DNA of 36,201 nucleotides, from assembly GCA_002390485.1 (NCBI GenBank), contig DGPO01000024.1, positions 1-36,201 of the forward strand, written 5' to 3'. This DNA is from Halieaceae bacterium UBA4438. GTDB taxonomy: Bacteria > Pseudomonadota > Gammaproteobacteria > Pseudomonadales > Halieaceae. A program made the translations under genes and the position numbers. Position 1 is the stretch's first letter. Each line of letters opens with the position of its first letter. The notes beneath the pieces were generated by a model. The model saw only the letters and a program-made list of their open reading frames with translations, searched no databases and was not told the origin of the DNA. Shown here one piece after another: positions 1 to 6,830 of the stretch.

Positions 1-501
1 GACGACACCCTCTGAGTTCGTGCCATCGCGCTCAGGGTCACACACGAAATCTGCGACGTTCATGATTTTCCACTCGGCTTTATCCGAGGGGTTGTAATTC
101 TCGGGACGAATGAACATATTTCGCCCAAACAGGCTTTGCCACGCGGTTCCTGTGACCACTTTTACAGGTAGATAGTGGTCGTGATGCTCGCCGACATGTA
201 GATGCTGGGCCCACTGCTCTCGGGTTGAGATATGTGCTTTCACACGATCCCATAGCGCATCGAACTTCGAGGGACAGAACTCTCGGTTCACACTGCCCCA
301 TTCGATCGCATCTTCACTCGATGCTTCGCGCACAACATAGCGGTCTGCGGGTGAGCGTCCGGTTCGGTGTCCCGTTTCAACGCGCAAGGCGCCGGTATCG
401 GTGAGACAGCCCTCATTCCGGTCTAGTGCCATCTCGATGAGCTGTGCTGCATTGCTGTCTGTGTGTTTGTTGGGTGCTTTTGCACTCTGTTCAACGGTCA
501 T
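1..501 (-). CDS. pckA: Phosphoenolpyruvate carboxykinase (ATP), N-terminal part
   Basis: ATP-dependent PEP carboxykinase, the cytoplasmic gluconeogenic enzyme that turns oxaloacetate and ATP into PEP and CO2. Only the first 167 codons are present; the gene runs off the left edge without a stop. Reading leftward from ATG at 501 gives [12 protein letters not shown], then the family signature [12 protein letters not shown] (family form LTGRSPKDKFIV) and, further on, an NMFIRPEN segment. A GGAAG Shine-Dalgarno lies about 10 nt upstream. The gene lies 43 bp after hslO on the same strand; E. coli likewise has hslO close to pckA. The nucleotide-binding P-loop and metal ligands lie beyond the edge, so activity cannot be judged here. 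Confidence 0.93.
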   Translation of the reverse strand, partial: MTVEQSAKAPNKHTDSNAAQLIEMALDRNEGCLTDTGALRVETGHRTGRSPADRYVVREASSEDAIEWGSVNREFCPSKFDALWDRVKAHISTREQWAQHLHVGEHHDHYLPVKVVTGTAWQSLFGRNMFIRPENYNPSDKAEWKIMNVADFVCDPERDGTNSEGVV

Positions 502-544
502 GGGTGTGTGCTTCCAGTGTGAGTGTGAAGAAACAGTCAACCAA

Positions 545-1414
545 TCAGTGGATCGTATGCTCCTCTGACAGGTGTACATCGTCGCACGAAAAGTGGTAGC
601 TCTCGCCACACATTTCGCAGTTCATCGTCACTGTTTTCTGTTCTTCGAACAGGTCAGTGATCTCGTGGTTAGGGAGCAAGCGTATCGCGTTTAAGCTGCG
701 TTCACGTGAGCAATTACACCCAAACGTTATACGCTTTGGCTCGAACCTGTGTACGGTCCATTCGTTAAATAATTGGTACAAGAGTGTGTCAGTTTCTGAG
801 TCGATCAATTCGTCGGCCGAAAGGGTGTCTGCAAGCGCACACAGGGTGACCCATTGGTCGAGACGCTCGTCGTCATCCGCCACCAACTGCGACGGGAGCT
901 GTTGCAGCATCAGGGCCGCTGAGGCACCGTTTCGGGTGGACAACCAAAATTTAGTCGCCAGTTGCTCACTCTGTTCGAAATAGTCGCTGAGGACGTCTGC
1001 TAATTCGTCCCGTTGTACGGCAATGATGCCCTGATAGCGCTGACCGATATCGGGTTCGACGGTCAGTGTTAAGACGCCCTGAGGAAGATGACTGCTCAAC
1101 GGGCCCTCTGGCACGTCCAGTTCACCGCGAGCCAAGCCCCGAACTTCGCCGTCGCTCGAGCACTCGAGCATAATCAGGGACACCGGGCCGTCGCTTCGCC
1201 CTTGTAGGACGACTCGCCCGTCAAATTTTAAATTATTTGAAATGACCACTGTTGCCGCAGCGAACTCGCCCAACAAGCGCCGGACACCTGCGCCGTAGTC
1301 GTGGGCCGCTAATAAATCGGTGAGCACATGCTCGAGGGTGACGGTCTCGCCGCGGATATCCGCATCCTTGAAAAGAAAGCGGTAACTATCATCGTTGGAG
1401 GGATGCTTTGACAT
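545..1414 (-). CDS. hslO: Hsp33 redox-regulated chaperone
   Basis: Hsp33 is a cytoplasmic holdase that is zinc-bound and inactive when reduced, and becomes active when oxidative stress forms disulfides. The 289-aa product has the usual length. Its C-terminal redox switch is intact, with a CxC pair at residues 233/235 (CNC) and a CxxC pair at 266/269 (CEMC). The N-terminal domain begins with a typical [19 protein letters not shown] segment. The ATG at 1414 has no clear Shine-Dalgarno; instead a hairpin (1430-1451) sits about 15 nt upstream. It is followed 43 bp later by pckA on the same strand, so the two are probably co-transcribed. Confidence 0.96.
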   Translation of the reverse strand: MSKHPSNDDSYRFLFKDADIRGETVTLEHVLTDLLAAHDYGAGVRRLLGEFAAATVVISNNLKFDGRVVLQGRSDGPVSLIMLECSSDGEVRGLARGELDVPEGPLSSHLPQGVLTLTVEPDIGQRYQGIIAVQRDELADVLSDYFEQSEQLATKFWLSTRNGASAALMLQQLPSQLVADDDERLDQWVTLCALADTLSADELIDSETDTLLYQLFNEWTVHRFEPKRITFGCNCSRERSLNAIRLLPNHEITDLFEEQKTVTMNCEMCGESYHFSCDDVHLSEEHTIH

Positions 1415-1429
1415 GTCGATAGTTTAACA

Positions 1430-1451
1430 AGGTCGCCTCTTTGAGCGACCT
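1430..1451 (-). other. Hairpin in the hslO leader
   Basis: A perfect 7-bp stem, AGGTCGC (1430-1436) pairing with GCGACCT (1445-1451), encloses an 8-nt loop. In the minus direction it is followed by TTGTTAAA and then, 15 nt on, the hslO start codon. It could be a weak terminator or attenuator between rpsT and hslO, or a structure that limits translation of hslO, which lacks an obvious ribosome binding site. The structure is seen in the sequence; the role is inferred. Confidence 0.4.
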
Positions 1452-1478
1452 GAAACTCGCATAGAATATTCACAATCA

Positions 1479-1496
1479 AGCCGCTGTATAGCGGCT
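1479..1496 (-). terminator. Probable rpsT terminator hairpin
   Basis: A perfect 7-bp stem, AGCCGCT (1479-1485) and AGCGGCT (1490-1496), closes a 4-nt GTAT loop just past the rpsT stop codon. On the minus strand it is followed by TTGATTGT, a poor T-tract, so termination may be partial, with read-through into hslO. Confidence 0.5.
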
Positions 1497-1503
1497 CGAC
1501 GTT

Positions 1504-1773
1504 TTAGGCAGCGGCGAGTGCCTTAACTTTGGCGTTCAAGCGGCTCTTGTGTCGAGCTGCCTTGTTCTTGTTGATGATGCCCTTGTTGGCCATGCGGTCA
1601 ATAACGGGAACGGCTTGATTGTAGGCGTCTTGAGCAGAGCCATGTTCACCGGTACCAATTGCTGCCAGTACTTGCTTCATCTTGGTGCGAACGAGCGATC
1701 GAAGGCTTGCGTTGTGTGCACGTCTTTTGTCGTTCTGTTTTGCTCGCTTACGAGCCTGTGGTGAGTTCGCCAC
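1504..1773 (-). CDS. rpsT: 30S ribosomal protein S20
   Basis: S20 binds 16S rRNA in the body of the 30S subunit. The 89-aa product is strongly basic and begins [21 protein letters not shown], a standard S20 N-terminus; the length is normal (E. coli 87 aa). The start is GTG at 1773, with a good GGAGAG Shine-Dalgarno 7-8 nt upstream. S20 genes often use a non-ATG start; in E. coli it is UUG and is linked to autogenous translational control. It is monocistronic or leads weakly into hslO. A promoter with a perfect TTGACA lies just upstream. Confidence 0.97.
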   Translation of the reverse strand: MANSPQARKRAKQNDKRRAHNASLRSLVRTKMKQVLAAIGTGEHGSAQDAYNQAVPVIDRMANKGIINKNKAARHKSRLNAKVKALAAA

Positions 1774-1802
1774 GAAATCTCTCCGGAATTCAAAGGGCGC
1801 AA

Positions 1803-1831
1803 ATAGTGGTTGAGGTCAGTGCCTATGTCAA
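1803..1831 (-). promoter_or_regulatory. Candidate sigma-70 promoter for rpsT
   Basis: On the minus strand a perfect TTGACA (1826-1831) is followed, after exactly 17 bp, by CACTAT (1803-1808; 3 of 6 to TATAAT). The predicted start point is near 1796, giving a leader of about 20 nt before the GTG start. It lies in the gap between the small membrane protein gene and rpsT. Confidence 0.55.
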
Positions 1832-1864
1832 CCGCTCTAAGCCCATACGGTAATAATGTCTAAG

Positions 1865-2089
1865 TTACAGCCCAAGAATAATTAAAAGCCAGCCCAGTCC
1901 CGCGAGTATGAGCGTTTCTTTCGCCTCATTCAGACGGAAAAAAGCATAGCCATAACCGATCGGCGGGAGGAGTAAAGAGAACATGCCCCATGCGTAATCT
2001 TCTTTCCACGCAGTGATCAGTAACAAGGCCCAGCTGACGAGCAAGCAGGACACTCCTAAAAACATCAAATAAGCGTTGTACGCTTCCAT
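1865..2089 (-). CDS. Small membrane protein of unknown function
   Basis: I do not recognise the family. From ATG at 2089 it encodes 74 aa, MEAYNAYLMFLGVSCLLVSW onward, with three hydrophobic segments at about residues 5-26, 34-51 and 58-74. A small inner-membrane protein is therefore likely. I chose this start because GGAG lies 8 nt upstream. The frame stays open further upstream to a TTG at 2155 (96 aa), but that extension looks non-membrane and has no ribosome site. The gene is upstream of rpsT on the same strand, but rpsT has its own promoter in the gap. It is divergent from the acyltransferase gene at 2229. It could be a conserved clade-specific gene; the function is unknown. Confidence 0.6.
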   Translation of the reverse strand: MEAYNAYLMFLGVSCLLVSWALLLITAWKEDYAWGMFSLLLPPIGYGYAFFRLNEAKETLILAGLGWLLIILGL

Positions 2090-2228
2090 CTCTTCATCTC
2101 CGCAGGTAGGGTGCACGACGGGTCGCGATCCTAACAGATTACGAGCTGTAGCCAAGCATTTATGAGCTAAAAATCGTATTCTTAGTGGTTAATGAGTGTC
2201 TGACCCGAAAACAAGGGTGTGTTGAATA

Positions 2229-3362
2229 ATGAGCGACCTTTACAGCGATATACGGCCCTACCGAGACGTGGAAGTTCGTGACGTTGTAAATGCGCTTTTG
2301 GCTGATGATGAATTCATCGACACCTTGGTCGCCCTACACGGTAATAAAATAGCGACGTGGTTCCCTGTTGTGTCGCGCTTTTATGCGCGCCGAGCTTTAC
2401 GAAAGCAGTTGTCCGATGTTTCTACGGTAGACGCATTTCAGGCGCTGGTTAAGCCCCGGCTGGATCGGGTGGTTGCCGCGACATCCGTGTTCAGTAGCGC
2501 TGGGATTGAAAAACTGGATGCCACTCAGTCTTATTTATTTGTCAGTAATCACCGAGACATTGCCATGGATTCGGCATACGCCAATATCGTTTTGGTGACA
2601 CATGGCCACCGCACCGCACAAGTTGCCATTGGCGACAATTTGCTCCAGAAGCCGTGGGTGTCTGACTTGATGCGAATTAATAAGAGCTTCATCGTCAAGC
2701 GAAGCCTCAGTGGGCCTAAGCAGCAACTTGCGGCATCAAAGCAGTTAGCGGGATTTATTCGGGAATCTATCTCTGAAAATCGCGGCCCTATCTGGATCGC
2801 TCAGCGAGAGGGACGAGCGAAGGACGGTGATGATTGCACCGAAGCGGCGGTGCTAAAAATGGTGAGCTTGTCTCGCGATAAACGCATCGAGACGGCGGAT
2901 CAGATTCTGGGAAAGCTCAATATTGTGCCGATCACCATTGCCTATGAGCTCGATCCTTGTGACGTGCTCAAGGCGCAGGAGCTCTCCTTTGGTGAAGGGT
3001 ATACGAAAAAGCCTTTTGAAGATCTGTCGAGTATTGCTCAGGGTATTCAGGGTCAAAAAGGGTGTGTTCATTTACGCTTTGGCGAGCCACTAAATCAGGA
3101 GACTTTGTCTGTGACGACAGCAGTTGAGCTGATCGATGCACACATGATCGACCACTATCGAGTATTCCAAACTAATCTATGGGCCGTCGAAGCGCTGGGT
3201 CACCCGGTGCCGGCAACGCTAAGGTCTGATGCTATTGCCACTGTCTCGCGCGAGCAATTCATGTCGCGATTTGATCTGCTGTCTGAGGCTGAGAGACATG
3301 CCGCGTTTTCGATGTATGCGCGCCCTGTTTTGAACTGGGTTGCCCGTCATGAAAAGGACTGA
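2229..3362 (+). CDS. Glycerol-/phospholipid-type acyltransferase (PlsC-like fold)
   Basis: A 377-aa acyltransferase-family protein expected to move a fatty acyl group onto a glycerolipid or related acceptor at the inner membrane. The catalytic block is NHRDIAMDSA, with His108 and Asp114. The H-x5-D spacing departs from the usual H-x4-D of PlsC and PlsB; from memory it recurs in a bacterial subgroup with the NHRDI form. A second block, REGRAKDG (193-200), matches acyltransferase motif III, and IGDNLL plus RINKSFIVKR lie between them. No confident transmembrane helix is seen. The Shine-Dalgarno is weak (AAGGG about 14 nt upstream). The dinG-like gene starts 6 bp after its stop, so the two form an operon. 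The exact substrate is unknown. Confidence 0.8.
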   Translation: MSDLYSDIRPYRDVEVRDVVNALLADDEFIDTLVALHGNKIATWFPVVSRFYARRALRKQLSDVSTVDAFQALVKPRLDRVVAATSVFSSAGIEKLDATQSYLFVSNHRDIAMDSAYANIVLVTHGHRTAQVAIGDNLLQKPWVSDLMRINKSFIVKRSLSGPKQQLAASKQLAGFIRESISENRGPIWIAQREGRAKDGDDCTEAAVLKMVSLSRDKRIETADQILGKLNIVPITIAYELDPCDVLKAQELSFGEGYTKKPFEDLSSIAQGIQGQKGCVHLRFGEPLNQETLSVTTAVELIDAHMIDHYRVFQTNLWAVEALGHPVPATLRSDAIATVSREQFMSRFDLLSEAERHAAFSMYARPVLNWVARHEKD

Positions 3363-3368
3363 TAACGC

Positions 3369-5450
3369 TTGTTAACCGAAGCGCTCCGTGAAGAAGTTAG
3401 AGCGGCATTTTTTGCACTCACTGAGGCAAAAGATCTAAAGCCGCGCTGGGGCCAGCGTCAGATGATTGCAGAGGTGGCAAATGCATTTGGGGATACCGAG
3501 GCATCTTCGTTTCTGGCGATTGAGGCCGGCACGGGAACCGGTAAGACAATTGCTTACACCATCGCCGCCCTTCCGGTCGCAAAGGCACGGTCCAAAACAC
3601 TAATCATTGCAACCGCGACTGTCGCGTTACAAGAGCAGCTGATCTTCAAAGATCTCCCTGAGATTAAACGTCACAGCGGGCTTAATTTCAGCTATCAGCT
3701 GGCTAAGGGACGCAGTCGCTATCTGTGTTTATACAAGCTTGATCAATTGATTCAGGGTTTTGCGGAATCACCCATGTTGTCGATGTACCCGGATGAGGTT
3801 GATCTCCCTGAGGGTGAAGACACGCAGCGCGCCTTCGACGCCATGTTGAGTGCTGTCAGTGAGGATCGTTGGGACGGCGACTTGGATTCTTGGCCCGAAG
3901 CGTTAGATGCTGGCGTGATTCGCTCCGTCACGACTGATCACTCGCAGTGCTTAGGTCGTCGATGTCCTCACATCTCGGGGTGCAGTTTTTACAGAGCGCG
4001 AGAGGGGCTTGAGGAAGTCGATGTTATCGTCACTAACCACGATTTAGTTTTATCGGACTTCAGACTCGGTGGAGGTCGAATTCTCTCTAATCCGGAGGAC
4101 AGCTTTTACATTTTTGATGAAGGCCATCAGCTGGCAGAGAAGTGCTTACAACACTTTGCGTGTTTTTCCCGCAGCGGACGCACGCTCAATAATCTTGCGG
4201 AAACTCAACAGTGGATCGACAGCAAGCGCGAGTTACTGCTTGAGTACGAGGTGCGACCAGAGGCACTGTTAGCGTTAAGTGCCAGTGTGACAGACTTGCT
4301 TCAGGTGACACGCGATACGTATTCCTTGTGCTGGGGCGCGCTGTCAAACCGTGTTGATGACAGGGCTGACTTGCGATTCCCCTTTGGTGTTGTCGATCCT
4401 GAGTTGCGTGACGCCTCTGCCGCGCTGCGTGACTTATGGAAGCTGCATATCCAGCGACTGTCACCGTTGGTGGGACTCGTTGAGGCGTTGGTCGAAGAGG
4501 GTGATGCGGAGCAGCGAGAGGCTTGGGAGGGCAACCTTAATGATCTGCAAGTCGTCATGTCACGGGCTGAGGGACAGCTTGCGCTCTGGGAAAGTTACGC
4601 AAGTTCTGCCGACGAGGTCGGCACGCCGTGGGCTCGTTGGATGCGGCATTATGGCGACGAGAGCACAATTGAGTGTTACGCCAGCCCCATCTACGCGCGT
4701 GACATTCTTTCGGAGCATGTTTGGGATCGGGTCGCAGGAGCAGTTTTGACATCGGCGACGTTGACGGCCCTGGGATCATTTGATCACTTAATGCAGCAGT
4801 CGGGATTACCAGCGGACACAAAACTTGCGCGTGTCGAGAGTCCATTTGACGCCTCTTTAGGGCGCTTTGTAGTGCCCTCGATGACCAGCGACCCGAGTGC
4901 TCCAGCAGCGCATACTGCAGAGCTGGTAGCGCTGCTACCGGCTCTGCTGGCGAGCAGCCAAGGGACTTTGGTGCTGTTCAGCTCTAAGCGACAGTTGCAA
5001 GAGGTTGTGGATGAGTTGGCTCCCCGCTTTGAGTCTGAGTTATTGATTCAAGGTGTCATGAGTAAGGCTGAGATCCTCGACGCACACCGCCACCGTATCG
5101 ACTCTGGGAAGTCATCCACTATTTTTGGACTTGCCAGTTTCGCCGAAGGCGTGGATTTGCCGGGTGATTATTGTGGGCACGTTATTATTGCTAAATTGCC
5201 GTTTTCAGCGCCCGACGATCCGATTGATGCAGCGCATGCAGAGTTACTGGAGTCGGCGGGTCGAAACCCCTTTATGGTGCTGACGGTCCCCAGTGCGGCG
5301 CTCAGGCTTCTTCAGGCTTGTGGGCGACTACTGCGGACTGAGACCGACTCTGGGATCATTACTTTGCTGGACCGGCGTATCGTGACGAAGCGCTACGGTC
5401 GTGCCATTCTCGATACCTTACCGCGATACCAGTTTGACATTGAACGTTAA
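3369..5450 (+). CDS. dinG: DinG-type ATP-dependent iron-sulfur DNA helicase
   Basis: A 693-aa superfamily 2, XPD-like 5'-3' helicase that acts on DNA repair and replication intermediates such as R-loops and D-loops. Visible motifs are Walker A AGTGTGKT (53-60), four cysteines C120, C194, C199 and C205 that would hold a [4Fe-4S] cluster (the same numbering as E. coli DinG), DEGH (250-253) as motif II, and QACGRLLR (649-656) as motif VI. The start is TTG at 3369, with AAGGA 10 nt upstream inside the end of the acyltransferase gene; no ATG fits. Length is close to E. coli DinG (716 aa). I find no LexA-type CTGT-N8-ACAG site upstream of the operon, so SOS control is not evident. Confidence 0.9.
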   Translation: MLTEALREEVRAAFFALTEAKDLKPRWGQRQMIAEVANAFGDTEASSFLAIEAGTGTGKTIAYTIAALPVAKARSKTLIIATATVALQEQLIFKDLPEIKRHSGLNFSYQLAKGRSRYLCLYKLDQLIQGFAESPMLSMYPDEVDLPEGEDTQRAFDAMLSAVSEDRWDGDLDSWPEALDAGVIRSVTTDHSQCLGRRCPHISGCSFYRAREGLEEVDVIVTNHDLVLSDFRLGGGRILSNPEDSFYIFDEGHQLAEKCLQHFACFSRSGRTLNNLAETQQWIDSKRELLLEYEVRPEALLALSASVTDLLQVTRDTYSLCWGALSNRVDDRADLRFPFGVVDPELRDASAALRDLWKLHIQRLSPLVGLVEALVEEGDAEQREAWEGNLNDLQVVMSRAEGQLALWESYASSADEVGTPWARWMRHYGDESTIECYASPIYARDILSEHVWDRVAGAVLTSATLTALGSFDHLMQQSGLPADTKLARVESPFDASLGRFVVPSMTSDPSAPAAHTAELVALLPALLASSQGTLVLFSSKRQLQEVVDELAPRFESELLIQGVMSKAEILDAHRHRIDSGKSSTIFGLASFAEGVDLPGDYCGHVIIAKLPFSAPDDPIDAAHAELLESAGRNPFMVLTVPSAALRLLQACGRLLRTETDSGIITLLDRRIVTKRYGRAILDTLPRYQFDIER

Positions 5451-5521
5451 ACACTCACTGTCTGATGTGTTTTGGTTTAGAGGCATAACGAGGCAGATTT
5501 TGTCGTTAACAGCGGGCAAAA

Positions 5522-5548
5522 AAAAGCCCCGCTTCTAGCGGGGCTTTT
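5522..5548. terminator. Bidirectional rho-independent terminator
   Basis: AAAAGCCCCGC (5522-5532), a 5-nt TTCTA loop, then GCGGGGCTTTT (5538-5548) form a GC-rich 7-bp stem extended by A-T pairs. There is a T-run on the plus side and, reading the other strand, on the minus side. It sits between the convergent dinG and nrdB genes and should stop transcription from both. Confidence 0.93.
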
Positions 5549-5567
5549 AGTGGAATGCATTTGAGCT

Positions 5568-6806
5568 TTAGTCCCAGCTCAGTGCGCCACCCGTTTGATA
5601 CTCAATAACGCGAGTTTCGAAGAAGTTCTTCTCTTTACGAAGGTCCATGATCTCAGACATCCACGGGAACGGGTTTTGCGCGCCTGGGAATTGCTCTGGC
5701 AACCCGAGTTGAGTCAAACGACGATTTGAGATGAACTGCAAGTACTCTTCCATCATGCTCGCATTCATTCCTAGAACACCGCGCGGCATGGTGTCGCGAG
5801 CGTATTCAATTTCGAGCGCTGTTCCCTCAAGAATCATTTGAATCACTTCCTGTTGGAATGCTTCGGTCCACAAGTGCGGATTCTCGAGTTTGATCTGGTT
5901 GATGACGTCGATGCCAAAGTTCAGGTGCATTGACTCGTCTCGCAAAATGTACTGGAACTGCTCTGCAACCCCGGTCATCTTGTTACGGCGACCCATTGAT
6001 AGGATTTGAGTAAAGCCGCAGTAGAAGAAGATGCCTTCGGTGACGCCATAGAAACCGATTAAATTACGCAGTAACTGCTGATCATCCTCGACCGTGCCGG
6101 TGTTGAAATTGGGATCTGAGAGCACCTTCGTTTTGTCGAGTGACCAAGACGCTTTTTTGGCAACCGAGGGCACTTCTCGATACATATTGAAGACTTCGCC
6201 CTCGTCCATTCCAAGCGACTCGATGCAGTACTGGTAGGCGTGCGTGTGAATCGCTTCTTCGAACGCCTGGCGCAGCAGATACTGGCGGCACTCAGGGTTA
6301 GTGATCAATCGATAGATGCCCAACACCAAGTTGTTAGCGACGAGCGAGTCGGCAGTTGAAAAATACCCCAAAGAACGCATCACAATTCGACGCTCATCTT
6401 CCGTCAGACCGTCTTCACTTTTCCACGTCGCAACGTCTGCCGTCATGTTGATTTCTTGCGGCATCCAGTGATTGGCGCAGCCATCAAGGTATTTTTGCCA
6501 TGCCCAGTCGTACTTGAACGGCACGAGTTGGTTGAGATCTGCACGGCAGTTGATCATGGCCTTTTCATCAACTGAAATACGCGATCCGCTCATCTCCAGC
6601 TCGGCCAAGCCTTGTGTTGTATCAATATTAGCAACGGCCGCTGCAGCCGCCTGCAACTGGCTTGTCGCAGTAACGTCAGCAGTGGCAGGCGCCTCGACCA
6701 GGGCCTCTAGCGCCTTATTAACGACCTCCGGTTGAACCGGTGTCTGCTGTTGTGTAGCGGCCTGTGATTCGCCTTCTGCTACGTCGTAATCGTCCCAATT
6801 AAGCAT
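5568..6806 (-). CDS. nrdB: Class Ia ribonucleotide reductase, small (radical) subunit
   Basis: NrdB holds the diiron-tyrosyl radical that NrdA uses to reduce ribonucleoside diphosphates to deoxyribonucleotides. The 412-aa product carries the full ligand set D153, E184, H187, E257, E291 and H294, and the radical Tyr191 in [11 protein letters not shown], which argues for a classical tyrosyl-radical enzyme. About 75 N-terminal residues are rich in Ala, Gln and Thr and precede the conserved core; they do not resemble an ATP-cone. The size is close to the Pseudomonas aeruginosa protein (about 415 aa). ATG at 6806 has GAGGAG 7 nt upstream. It follows nrdA by 24 bp as the second gene of the operon and ends at the strong terminator at 5522-5548. 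Confidence 0.97.
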   Translation of the reverse strand: MLNWDDYDVAEGESQAATQQQTPVQPEVVNKALEALVEAPATADVTATSQLQAAAAAVANIDTTQGLAELEMSGSRISVDEKAMINCRADLNQLVPFKYDWAWQKYLDGCANHWMPQEINMTADVATWKSEDGLTEDERRIVMRSLGYFSTADSLVANNLVLGIYRLITNPECRQYLLRQAFEEAIHTHAYQYCIESLGMDEGEVFNMYREVPSVAKKASWSLDKTKVLSDPNFNTGTVEDDQQLLRNLIGFYGVTEGIFFYCGFTQILSMGRRNKMTGVAEQFQYILRDESMHLNFGIDVINQIKLENPHLWTEAFQQEVIQMILEGTALEIEYARDTMPRGVLGMNASMMEEYLQFISNRRLTQLGLPEQFPGAQNPFPWMSEIMDLRKEKNFFETRVIEYQTGGALSWD

Positions 6807-6830
6807 TGTTAACTCCTCTAACTTATTTGG

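Noticed and set aside
657..983. Plus-strand open frame of 108 codons
   Set aside because: Lies wholly antisense to hslO, has no ribosome site, and hslO is a clear family match.
2090..2155. Upstream extension of the small membrane protein to TTG 2155
   Set aside because: No ribosome site and no membrane character; ATG 2089 has GGAG 8 nt upstream. Not fully excluded.
2160..2228. LexA box upstream of the acyltransferase-dinG operon
   Set aside because: Looked for CTGT-N8-ACAG because dinG is an SOS gene in E. coli; none is present.
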